NCBI RefSeq assembly: GCF_003573695.1
Contig: NC_039368.1
Location: 12,094,360 to 12,158,359, forward strand
DNA: 64,000 nucleotides
Reading direction: 5' to 3'
Origin: Papaver somniferum
Taxonomy: Eukaryota; Streptophyta; Magnoliopsida; Ranunculales; Papaveraceae
The translations under genes were made by a program, and so were the position numbers. Numbering within the stretch: position 1 is the stretch's first letter; the number at the start of each line of letters is the position of its first letter. The notes beneath the pieces are model-generated. The model was given only the letters and a program-made list of their open reading frames with translations. It had not been told where the DNA came from and searched no databases. Of this stretch, positions 1-10,068 are shown one piece after another.

Positions 1-69
1 GGGTTTTTTCGAAGATTTGGAATACAGGCATCACCTTTCTTCAAGAGACAACCTAACCATGCCAACAAA

Positions 70-174
70 TTAAATACTCAGTTGATCTTCTTGCTTAAGT
101 TCTAATATTTTCTTCCAAAATTTTGGGATCAAATGATGTAAGTTCGAGTAAGCAAGCCAGTCATCGACCAGTGT
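70..174 (-). CDS. possible 3'-terminal exon, unrecognised
   Basis: On the minus strand a TTCAG acceptor at 175-179 is followed by 34 codons ending in TAA at 70-72, rich in Leu, Trp and Lys (it contains LVDDWLAYSNLHHLIPKFW). This could be the last exon of a gene whose body has been lost or rearranged. I do not recognise the peptide. The stretch to its right belongs to the locally duplicated 5.6-5.9 kb sequence, so it may be a chance reading frame. Confidence 0.2.
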   Translation of the reverse strand, partial: TLVDDWLAYSNLHHLIPKFWKKILELKQEDQLSI

Positions 175-177
175 CTG

Positions 178-260
178 AAACCATGTCAGTAACAATGGCT
201 GTATGGTGTCTTTCACCAGAATGATTTCCACATTTCCGGTACTAAACAATTGTGTTGTTA
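178..260. repeat. local duplicated segment, copy 1 (continues at 5576)
   Basis: A block containing TTTCACCAGAATGATTTCC and CATTTCCGGTACTAAACAAT recurs at 5825-5900 and, rearranged, at 5585-5680. Copy 1 is interrupted after the TTA at 258-260 by the 261-5572 transposon and resumes at 5576 with TGCAGACGACC. The 5825-5935 copy is uninterrupted (TTGTTATGCAGCTGACC) and so shows the empty site. Confidence 0.8.
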
Positions 261-696
261 GAGCAGTTCCTATGGCAATGGCCAAATCCATTTTTTTGTT
301 GAGCCAGGTGAATGGCCAAACTGGCTTTTCCACTATGGTAAAGCACTGGCTGTTAGATAACTAAGCGCACGAGTTCGAGACAAACGCTGGAGTTTAAAAG
401 AAAAATGCGCGCGTTGAACAGACAAACGCGGGTGCGAAAAGATCAGTCGTGCGCTCAAACAATTCACGCCCACTGCTACTTTTCAATCATTAGCACTACT
501 TTCTTCCATTTCCCGCCCATTAACTTCAATATAGTAATAATAAAAGTTTTAAAAGTATAAGAGTTGTAAGACTTTTATAATATAATAATAAGTTAAAGAA
601 TATAAAAATGAAATGTAGCATGTGAGCTGTAGTAAAAGAAATCTCAGGAAAATGAATTGCACTCAGCGTTTGTGGCATTAACACGGGAGTTTGAAG

Positions 697-859
697 TCTT
701 CACAAATATAGGATCGAGAAGATAATAATTCTTATTATGATGATAATCATAAAATCTAGTTACAGAGCTCTTGAATATATAGAGCACAATATTATGATAA
801 AGCAAAGATCATATATACTAGGAAAGAATATATATTCTTAAATGAGGATAATATTAACA
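697..859 (-). repeat. copia 3' LTR
   Basis: Read on the minus strand the LTR begins TGTTAATATTATCC directly after the polypurine tract and ends GTGAAGA, a non-canonical GA terminus in place of CA that both LTRs share. It is followed by the target duplication at 692-696. Confidence 0.9.
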
Positions 860-870
860 CTCCCCCTCAA
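860..870 (-). promoter_or_regulatory. copia polypurine tract
   Basis: Minus-strand TTGAGGGGGAG lies next to the 3' LTR start, the position and composition of the plus-strand primer in copia elements. Confidence 0.85.
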
Positions 871-3800
871 GTTGGTGCATAGATATCACACATGCCCAAC
901 TTGTACAGAAAACTCAAGTACTTCTTGCTTGACACTCCATGTGTGAGAATATCTGCAAGTTGTTCTTCAGACCGAACCGGTGGCAGCTCAATAATGTTGT
1001 TGTCCACCTTCTCTTTGATGAAGAACCTATCAACCTCCACATGTTTAGTATGATCATGCTGAACAGGATTATGAGCAATATCACGCGCACCTTTGCTATC
1101 ACAATACACAGTAATAGGATCCTCGATAGGAACCCCCAAATACTTAAGGAGAAACTTCAGCCACAAAGTTTCACAAATGCCATCTGCCATACCTCTGAAT
1201 TCAGTCTCTGCACTTGATCGTGTAACAATATTTTGTTTCTTACTTATCCAAGTAACTAAGTTACCTCCCATAAAGGTAAAGTAGCCTGCAGTAGAACGTC
1301 TGCCATCTATTTCTCCTGCATAGTCAGAATCTGTATATGCCACAACCTTTCTATAATCTTCATTTTTAGAGAATAAAATTCATTTTCCAGGAGAAGACTT
1401 CAAATACCTCAAAATACGTAAAACTGCATTCATGTGTTGTTCACCTGGATTGTGCATGAATTTACTAACAACACTGAGTGCATATGAAAGATCTGTCCTT
1501 GTTTGAGATAGATACATCAATCTCCCCACAAGTCTTTGATATCTTCTTTTATCAGCAGGAACTTGATCAGGTTCAATACACAAACTTACCTTTTCTTTTA
1601 AAGGTGTATCGACTGGCTGACATGCCCATTTCTTTTAGCAGATCAAGAACATATTTCCTTTGTGACAAGAAAATGCCTTCACCAGATCGAGAAATTTCAA
1701 TCCCAATGAAGTATTTGAACGAACCAAGATCTTTCATTTGAAATTCCTTTGATAAGTATCTTTGCAAAGATTTCCTGTCCTCTGGATCATTTCCAGTCAC
1801 CACCGTATCATCTATATATATGATAAGAGCAGTAATTTTATCCTTCCTTTTCTTTATGAACAAAGTATGATCAGAATTACTCTGACGATATCCAAAGTTC
1901 CTCATAGATTTGGTGAATCTATCAAACCAGGCCCTTGGAGATTGTTTTAGTCCATACAATGACTTGTTTAGCTTACATACCTTATTACCATGAGATCTTG
2001 GAACTGAAATACCATGTGGGAGCTCCATGTAAACTTCTTCAGTTAATTTACCATGCAAGAAGGCGTTCTTTACATCAAACTGCTGCAAAGGCCAATCCAA
2101 GTTTGCAGCAAGCGATAACAAGACTCGTATTGTATTGATTTTCACTAGTGGAGAATGTATAGTCGATACAGTAAGTTTGGTTGTACCCTTTAGTAACTAA
2201 TCTTGCTTTATAACGTTCAATCTCACCATTTGCCTTGTATTTAATGGTGAAAATCCAACGACACCCCACAATCTTTCTTCCTTCTGGACAATCAACATAA
2301 TCCCAAGTACCATTCTGTAAAAGGGCCCTCATTTCTTCTTCCATAGCTGCTCTCCATTTTGGATCAGCTAATGCTTCCTGCACATTGTTAGGAATAAAAA
2401 CAGTAGATAGTTGATTCACGAATGCCTTATTAGCTTTAGACGAACGATGGTGAGAGACAATTGACTCATAGGGTACTTAACCTTACTAGAGATTTCAGTT
2501 TCATATCTGGGTTTAGGAATACCTCTGTTTACACGTTGTGGAAGTTGTTTGCTTGATTCTTCAAGAACATCCATAGCAGACGATTGGTTTGGTATTTAAT
2601 CTTCTTGAGGTAACGTAGACTCTGGAATCTCTTCTATAATAACTTCATCTTGAATCTCAATACCATGATCCAATATTGTACTTCTTGTTTCTTCTCTTGA
2701 AGAACCTTCATCAACAGATTCTCTGACCATATCATCAGAATTGCTAATAACAGATACATCAATTTCTGATATATCTTCATCATAGTTAAGAGTCTAAATT
2801 TCCTTATGGTACTCCCCCTGAAGTTCAGACTCACATGAAAAATACATGGAATCTTCATGAAAAACAACATCCAAAGTAACAAACATTCTTTTGGTTGGAG
2901 GATAATAGCAATAGTATCCCTTTTTTGTTGCTGCATATCCCACAAATACACACTTAAAAGCTCTAGGAGACAACTTATCACGTTGGTTCTTGTTTAGATG
3001 AACATAAGCTACACAACCAAACACATGAGGTGGCAGATTCGGAACAGTTGGAGCCACAACTGCTTCAGCAAGAGCTTAATGGGGTGTTTGAAACACAATG
3101 GTACTATATGGAACTCGATTTATAAGATATGCTGCAGAAGTAAGTTCCTCACCCCAATACAGCAATGGCATATATGCTTCTATCAATGAAGCACGTACCA
3201 CTTCCATTAAATGACGATTCTTTCTCTCTGCTACTCCATTCTGCTGAGACGTATTAGAGCAAGTAGTTTGATGAATAATTCTGTATCCTTCCAAATAATG
3301 TTGAAGATCAGAATCCATATATTCACCACCATTATCACTACGAAGTACTTGAATATGTTTGTTGTACTGAGTCTTAATCATCTTACGGAACTGTTGAAAC
3401 AAGGCAGTAACTTTACTTTTTTTTTTCATAAGACACGCCCACGTCATCCTAGTGCAATCATCAATAAAAGTAACAAACCATCTTGAACCACCCAGAGTAG
3501 TAGTTTTAGATGGTCCCAAAACATCAGAGTGTATGATCATAAAAGGAACTGGACTTTTATTGAATGATAATGGAAAAGAAGCACGATGGATTTTTTCAAG
3601 TTCACATACTTCACAATGAAAACTAGAAATATCTATTTTTGCAAACAAACTAGGAAATAATTTTTTCAAATAACCAAACGACGCATGTCCCAATCGTCCA
3701 TGCCATAACAAAATTTGAGATTTTTGTCTCTCCCTCTCAGAACCATCAGCAAGAAGAGTTTGACGCAGCTTATCCGAACTACTAGGCACCAAATCCAGAT

Positions 3801-5165
3801 AATATAGCTTCCCACGCTTAACGCCATAACCAATCGTTTGCTTTGTTTTGATGTCCTTAAAAACACAACAGTCGGGCCAAAATATTACTACACAACGTAA
3901 AGTATTAGTTATTTGGGAAACTGATAGGAGATTACAGTCTAATGTAGGAACTACTTAGACAGAATCTAAGTTTAAGGTTTTAGTGAGAGATATTGACCAT
4001 TCACCAGTAATTGGAGCTTGTGGGTCATTTGCAGTAGAGACTGTTTTTTGTAAAGTTGGTTTAAGGGAAGAGATTTGTTTAGATTCACATGTCATATGGT
4101 CTGTGGCACCAGAATCAACTATCCATGAATTATTCGAAACAAGTGAAGAAACATTTAAAACCTTACCATCGTTACCTGCCCTTGCTACTGATGTAGATGT
4201 TACCATGGAATTCTTTCCTTTCTTTGTTGAAGCCATTTGAGCACCAGAATTTTTCTTTGTCTCCTTCTTCCTCTCAAGATGGTGATCCCACCAATCTGGA
4301 TATCCAACCAGCTCGAAACACATGTCAATTGTATGTTCATATTGATTATAGTGTGTACACTTAAGTGATGACTTGTCCACCTCAGTCTTTGAGTATCTCT
4401 GAAAAGACCCTTTTTGATTGTACCGGTTTCGAGTTGCCATAGCAGCAGGTTCAACTTCTTTTGATTCTTTTGCCATCGTTGTACGTCGAATTGATTCACG
4501 ACGAACCAGTGCATAACATGATTCTAATTCAGGAATAGGATCATTTCTCAAGATTTCACCACGGATCTGCTCAAAACTTTCATTTAATCCAGCAAGGAAG
4601 ATATGCACCCTTAGGCGCTGAATTGATTTTCAATAGGCTTCAACATCATTTGGATTCTCCATAACCACCCTGTCACGATGATCCAGCTCTCCAAATATTT
4701 TAGTTAGTTCCCCATAATAAATCGAGAGTGTTCTGCCATTTTGTTTTGCCGAAAACGCTCGTCGATTTAGAGTAAATACCTGCATCTCATCATCTCCATC
4801 ATAAAAGGATTTAGATAATGCATCCCAAATCTCTCGAGCAGTAGGTAACCGAATATATATCTTCATGATTTCTGGTGACATAGACATGAACAACCATCTC
4901 TTGACTTTTTGATTATCTGTGTACCACTTCTCATATCTTGGATCTTCCTCAGTAGGGTTTTTTGTCTTTCCCATAATAAAGGAGCTTTTTTATTTTTCAG
5001 CGATATGCATCTCCATGATTTGTGACCACAAATCATAGTTTGTTTCATCAAGAACAATCCCTGCCTTGAATGTTGCACCTTCAGATTGAACGATAATAGG
5101 AGCATATTTGTTTTCCATCTGCTCTTTTTGTTTTGGTTTATTTTGGTTAGATGATTCTGAATCAC
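867..5165 (-). pseudogene. copia gag-pol, multiply frameshifted
   Basis: From 5' to 3' on the minus strand: gag (about 5165-4200) with a degenerate zinc knuckle in which the second Cys is Tyr (CTHYNQYEHTIDMC); protease with DSGATDHM near 4110; integrase (3792-3076) with an HxxxH-like HGRLGH start, CEVCELEK and the D, D, E positions in HSDVLGP, LRSDNGGEY and NGVAERK; RT (2419-1380) with YIDD at about 1810; RNase H (1343-867) with TDSDYAG and SSAETEF. Frame changes or stops fall near 4625, 3955, 3070, 2430, 2150, 1580 and 1380. It cannot make a complete polyprotein. Product class is certain; lineage is not. Confidence 0.93.
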
Positions 5166-5189
5166 TACCCGTGATTCAAGAACCCTAGA

Positions 5190-5201
5190 TCATAGATACC
5201 A
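5190..5201 (-). promoter_or_regulatory. copia primer-binding site, diverged
   Basis: Directly after the 5' LTR the minus strand reads TGGTATCTATGA. The first seven bases match the initiator-Met primer site TGGTATCAGAGC; the rest has diverged. Confidence 0.7.
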
Positions 5202-5364
5202 TCTTCACAAATATAGGATCGAGAAGATAATAATTCTTATTATGATGACAATCATAAAATCCGGTTACACAGCTCTTAAATATATGGAGCACAATATTAT
5301 GATAAAGCAAGGATCCTATATACTAGGAAAGAGTACATATTCTTAAATGAGGATAATATTAACA
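5202..5364 (-). repeat. copia 5' LTR
   Basis: Partner of 697-859, the same 163-bp length with about 10 substitutions and no indels. Target duplication TGAAG follows at 5365-5369. Confidence 0.9.
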
Positions 5365-5575
5365 TGAAGTTCAAGCGCCAGCGTTTTTCTTTCAAGCGCC
5401 AGCGTTCGTAGCAAGGACGCCCGTCATTATCACAGGCGCGCGCTGGACTGTCCATCTCGATGTTCAAATCAACAAATATATTGATTTGAACATCCATTTT
5501 CCATGTTTGTTCATTCCATAGTGAGAGCAAAATGAACAAACTCCAAGTTTATTCATTCCATAAGAACTGCTCTTA

Positions 5576-6255
5576 TGCAGACGACCGAATGGCGAGAAGG
5601 CAACCGGAATGATTTCCACATTTCCGGTACTAAACCATGTCAGTAACAATAGTTGTATGGGGTCTTTCACCAGAATAATGCGTAAGAAATGCATTTTAAA
5701 TCTGACCGACATTTACACGTGCGACATACATATGAGTGACAGCCTGTGCCAGCCTGTTATCCTTCACCACATCAATCCTTAACGTGGGCTGCATTATTCT
5801 TCTCTGAAACTATATCTGTAACTCTGTCTTTATGGTGTCTTTCACCAGAATGATTTCCACATTTCCGGTACTAAACAATTGTGTTGTTATGCAGCTGACC
5901 AGATGGCGAGAAGGCAACCGGAATTCCAGGTTTTGTCGTTACAAAACCAGGTGCCCCATATAATAATATAACAGGTTCCCTATAACAACGGTGTGTTCAA
6001 GTGTTGACGACATTGGAAACAGGATATGACTAGATTAGACCCCAGAGCGTACGAAATCAGATCACTATTCCCTGCACTGCGCTGAATATGTGAATGCAGC
6101 AACATGTGGCACTTCCACAGCAACTTGAAGAAAAAGAAAAACAAAGAAAGTGAGATTGAGCACGCATTCCTGCTTAGCTTTGTTTTTCCTTTTCTATTGT
6201 GGAGAGGCAGCAAGATTTTAACTAGGAGAATATATAACTTGGCCATCATCATCAG
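5576..6255. other. duplicated segments and gene-free spacer
   Basis: 5576-5940 holds the second half of the interrupted local duplication and the uninterrupted copy. 5940-6255 shows no convincing gene; any 5' exon or promoter of the B3 gene would be expected here, but I cannot fix one. Confidence 0.5.
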
Positions 6256-8864
6256 AAATGCATTTTTTTCAAGATACTCGACATTTCCAGCCATAAAGAC
6301 AAACGATTGGTAAGTATAAAATTTAATTTTCTTCTCTTTAGTTTATAGTAAAAAATAAATAATTAGAAGTGTCACGATTCTTAATTCGGACATGCAAGAA
6401 TATTTGAGTAGGTCTACTTCGATGGTTTAAGAGGAGGTTGTTTAAATTTTTTTCCGTTTCTAGGGTGCTTGATTTCTGATAACTCGTCCGATTCCGAACT
6501 CGAATCATTTTTCAAACCATTTGACTTGAGAAATCCAACTAGAGTATAACTAGAACGTCTATGCAGATGAGTCAGATTTGCATCACCAGTGCTATAGAGA
6601 TATCCATTACCTTTAATGTATTTTTTTTTTTGTTTGTTTGGTGGTTTCGGTTTTAATCAGTCTGTGCACAATGCATAACAGGAGCTTCCAAAAGAATTTA
6701 CCGACAAGTGCGGGACCGAACTGTCTGACAATGCAATTATTAAGGTTCCCAATGGTGGTATCTGGCATATAGGATTAAGGAATGCTGAAGGTGTAATATT
6801 GTTTCAGAGTGGTTGGCCAGAATTTATGGAGTTTTACTCCATTTGTGTTGGACATGTATTACTTTTCAGATATGATGGGAATTCAGAATTTCAACTTCAT
6901 ATATTTGGCATTGATGCTACTGAGATAGAATATCCATCTCATGCAAACGAAAATGCCAATAATGAAGTCGAAATGACATCAACTCATATGGATGAAGATG
7001 AAGTAGTTTCAATACATTCTGGCGGTACTCAAAGCAATTATGAACCTTCCATGTCAAGCGAATCTTCTTACGATTAAAAAGCCGAACCTGGTAAGTCTTT
7101 GATAATTAAACTTGGGTTTCTTGTCTAGTTACATAAATTTTTCCGTCTGATGGTTTTATTTGATCAAAATGTAGAGAGACAAGAATTTTCCCAAAAAACA
7201 GCAAAACAAAGGACGGTTATACCTACAAGAATTCATACCAAGGCATTCAAGGAAACACTTGAAGCAGCTGAAGCATTTAAGTCTGACAATCCATCATTCA
7301 AGCTCATTCTGCAAGCCTTACACTTTAAAGGAACTGTGGTAAGCATTCGGACACTAAACCATACATTTCTCGTTACGCCTCTTAGTAAGTTAGTTACATT
7401 TGGCTAGTGGCCCTTTGATTCAAGAGCTTGGTATACTGGCCAGGGGTACATAGATTAACCTATGAAATGATTTCGGTAAAAGTTTTCACTTCGAGAATCA
7501 TTTATAATCCCTGATAGGCCTGACTAGCAACTACTAATTTCGTCTTTGTAGACAAATATCTGTGATGTTTTATGGTGCTTCTTGAATTTCTTTCTAATGC
7601 AGAAGGTGCCAATTGCTTTCACAAGCTTATTTTTGAGAAACGTAACACGGATGATGATCACTCTTAGCATTTCAGATGGGAGAACTTGGGAAGTCGGATA
7701 TATAATGAAAAACAGAAAGTACGCTGTCTAAGGGCTGGTGTAGATTCCTTGCAGATAATCATTTGATGGAAGGCGATGTTTGTGTCTTTGAACTAGTCGA
7801 TAGGGAAAAAATCAAGATGAATGTTCAATTTTTCAAACAACAAAAAGCATTTGCTAGGAAGATTAATCCTAAAATAAGATATCATGCTGCGCAATTCAAG
7901 GCAATGCGTGAAGCAGTCAGAAAGTTTACGTCTGAGAATCCGTTCTACAAGGTTATTATGCACGCCTCGTATATACAAACACATATGGTGGTAAGCTTTC
8001 CAATTAAATGATCTCAGTAAATTATGTCAGATATGTGAACCGTTCATCAAGGGATTACTACATTACTTAATCTTTGTTCCAATGCAGAGGGTACCTTTGG
8101 CTTTTGCAACCTCACATTTCACAAACATAACACGGATGGTGATCACTCTTATGGTTTCCGATGGGAGAACCTGGGAACTCCGGTATGTTTCCCGATCACC
8201 AAAGCAAAAAGTGCTATCTCAAGGCTGGCATAAATTTGTTGCAGATAATAATTTGAAGGAAGGCGATGTTTGTGTCTTTGAACTAGTTGATAGAAAAAAT
8301 ATCAAAATGCTTGTTCACATTTTTGGACAACAAAAACCATCCGCCAGAAAGCCTACTCCTAAATCAGGTAAGTATACTGCGGAATTTTACGCAACGCTTG
8401 ACGCAGCCGAAAAGTTTACGTCTCAGAATCCGTTCTTCAAGGTCGCTATGCAAGCCGCACACATAAAAAAAGGAACGATGGTAAGATTTTCGACACGCAG
8501 GGCTAGAGATAAATGAAATGATCTCAGTGATCGAGTTTGGAATCATTTATGGAGAGGGGTTACTCCTAACTACAATTCATCTTCGTTGAAAAATATTTGT
8601 GCATTTTTGATGGTTCATCCTAGTTTCTTTCCAATGCAGACGGTACCTGCGGTTTTTGCAACCCAACATTTGACAGACATAACACGGATGGTGATCACTC
8701 TTAAGGTTTCAGATGAGAAAACCTGGGAAGTCCATTATGTTTCTGGAACACCAACTGAAAAAAGGATATCTCTGGGCTGGCGTGAATTTGTTGCGGATAA
8801 TGGTTTGAAGGAAGGAGATGTTTGCGTCTTTGAACTAGTTGATTTTCGGGAAAAATCCAGATGA
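6256..8864 (+). pseudogene. multi-B3-domain (REM/VRN1-like) gene, disrupted
   Basis: Six exons can be read: 6256-6309, 6682-7090, 7175-7338, 7603-7990, 8088-8480 and 8640-8864, each with GT-AG borders and matching phase. Together they encode four B3 DNA-binding domains; family hallmarks are FFKILDISS then LELPKEF in the first, and repeated RMVITLxVSD, GWxxFVADN and EGDVCVFELVD in the others. B3 REM proteins are nuclear DNA-binding factors, often reproductive. Lesions: TAA at 7075-7077 lies in frame 13 bases before the donor at 7091; exon 4 shifts frame near 7728; exon 6 has lost one A near 8853, replacing the last residues. The first exon has no in-frame ATG. Either a recent pseudogene or one using altered splicing; the family call is firm. 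Confidence 0.82.
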
Positions 8865-9357
8865 ATGTTCACATTTTCCGACTTGTCCGAGATACGGTAT
8901 AGACTAGAGTATGAACACCGGAGAACGCACACGCGTGCATAGTAATCTTGTAGTGGCAGAAGTATTAAGAAGTACTCTAAAACATCATTTCAGAGTGTTT
9001 AATTAGGTTATGTTACAAGCAACTAAAAAAGCTTCCAATACCTACAGGGATATATATGTTCTGTGAAGTATTTCGAAACCAAAAAAAGAGGATTTAAAGC
9101 TTTCTTCTTGTTCCCTGAAACACTTTAAATCCTACACCTAAGCCTTCTTCAAGTTATATTTCTCTCTGGCAGCTAACATATTGTTAGTCATATATTGCTC
9201 CTATCCTCCTCTCCACCCCGTCACCCCCCAACTTTATACAACATACAACATATAAAATAACAGAACAAAAGGTGAAGGGTCTATTTCCAAGGTCCCTACT
9301 TATATATGCAATGAAGCGTATGGGCATTTCTAGCTAGCAAGAATTCTGGAGCTGAAC
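8865..9357. other. gene-free spacer between convergent genes
   Basis: This holds the presumed 3' ends of the B3 locus (plus) and the GATA-containing gene (minus). No reading frame, repeat or RNA gene was recognised. Confidence 0.5.
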
Positions 9358-10068
9358 TCATCTGGCAGTGGCAGGTGTACCGTTGACTCTCGTTTCCAGG
9401 ACCTTGTTGTGAGAGTTTCTGCGCATTGAAGCTACATATGTTGGACTCGCTTTAGGACGGTATTCAGGGAAGAGGAGCCCGGACTTGTAACGCACACCAC
9501 AAGCATTGCAGAGGGTTCCGGGACCCATTGGACCTCCTCTCCATACTGCGGTCTTTGTTACCTCACAATGCATACATTTTTGGTATGCAAGCCCAAGCTG
9601 CTCCTGTTGTTGAAGCGAATTGTTACGGTCTGAGCTATGATTTGGCATACATGGTGGCGGCCTCTTCATTTTTTTCTTCTTCTTCTGTTCTTTTCCATTA
9701 ACATTGGGTGTATATGATGGATGGGATTTTACCAAACACTCTGATGCTGAAGATATATAGGAGGAGTTGGGCATTAGTTGGATTTCGACGTCAATCAAAC
9801 ATGATTCATGAGAGGCTAACTTTGGAGCGGGTTGTTCATAGAAAACTGCTGATCGTGGGCGCTTGCTCCGTGCAGGTGTAGGAACAACAGTGTCAGGACT
9901 GAGAGGCATTGTCTTTCCACCAGAGCAAGAGCTGCTATTCTTAAGGACCGTAGCAGAGTCATTCTTCTCATTGTTGTTCGAGTAGTCTTTGTCCACAGTG
10001 ATGCCTCCAGCTGACAAAGAATCATCAACAAAGGTGGATAACCATTCCAATTCAGCAATTTCATCATC
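9358..10068 (-). CDS. GATA zinc-finger transcription factor exon
   Basis: A 236-residue terminal exon begins after TTCTCAG with [16 protein letters not shown], the acidic segment that precedes the finger in plant class A GATA factors, and ends at TGA 9358-9360. The finger is CX2CX18CX2C (CMHC ... CNAC, about residues 168-193) followed by the plant-typical [20 protein letters not shown] and NSHNKVLE. A Lys-rich stretch ([13 protein letters not shown]) before the finger could be a nuclear signal. The loop has AVWRGG where PQWRxG is usual, so a residue near the DNA contact differs. Class A genes normally have an upstream exon; I found none within 10069-10700 except the phase-compatible exon at 10802-10993. 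Confidence 0.9.
   Translation of the reverse strand, partial: DDEIAELEWLSTFVDDSLSAGGITVDKDYSNNNEKNDSATVLKNSSSCSGGKTMPLSPDTVVPTPARSKRPRSAVFYEQPAPKLASHESCLIDVEIQLMPNSSYISSASECLVKSHPSYTPNVNGKEQKKKKKMKRPPPCMPNHSSDRNNSLQQQEQLGLAYQKCMHCEVTKTAVWRGGPMGPGTLCNACGVRYKSGLLFPEYRPKASPTYVASMRRNSHNKVLETRVNGTPATAR

Larger units (their letters stand above)
697..5364 (-). mobile_element. Ty1/copia LTR retrotransposon, decayed
   Basis: Two 163-bp LTRs (697-859 and 5202-5364) bound a 4,668-bp element on the minus strand, flanked by TGAAG target duplications at 692-696 and 5365-5369. The domain order gag, protease, integrase, RT, RNase H is that of copia. The LTRs differ at about 10 of 163 positions, so the insertion is not recent. 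Very short LTRs and a compact body suggest the Ale/Retrofit lineage, but I assign this only tentatively. Coding is broken by stops and frameshifts. It sits inside the 261-5572 MITE. Confidence 0.92.
261..5572. mobile_element. Tourist/PIF-Harbinger-like MITE, split by a copia element
   Basis: Ends are inverted repeats: the left begins GAGCAGTTCCTATGG and the right, read inward, GAGCAGTTCTTATGG. TTA flanks both ends (258-260 and 5573-5575), the usual target duplication of PIF/Harbinger elements. Removing the nested copia element (697-5364) and its 5-bp duplication leaves about 640 bp without transposase coding, so it is non-autonomous. The interior repeats GC-rich motifs such as AACGCTGG, AGCGCCAGCG and GCGCGCG on both sides of the copia insertion. 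A paralogous empty site at about 5875-5900 supports the boundaries. Confidence 0.75.

Noticed and set aside
1762..2138. Plus-strand frames over the copia element
   Set aside because: They are shadows of the minus-strand RT coding.
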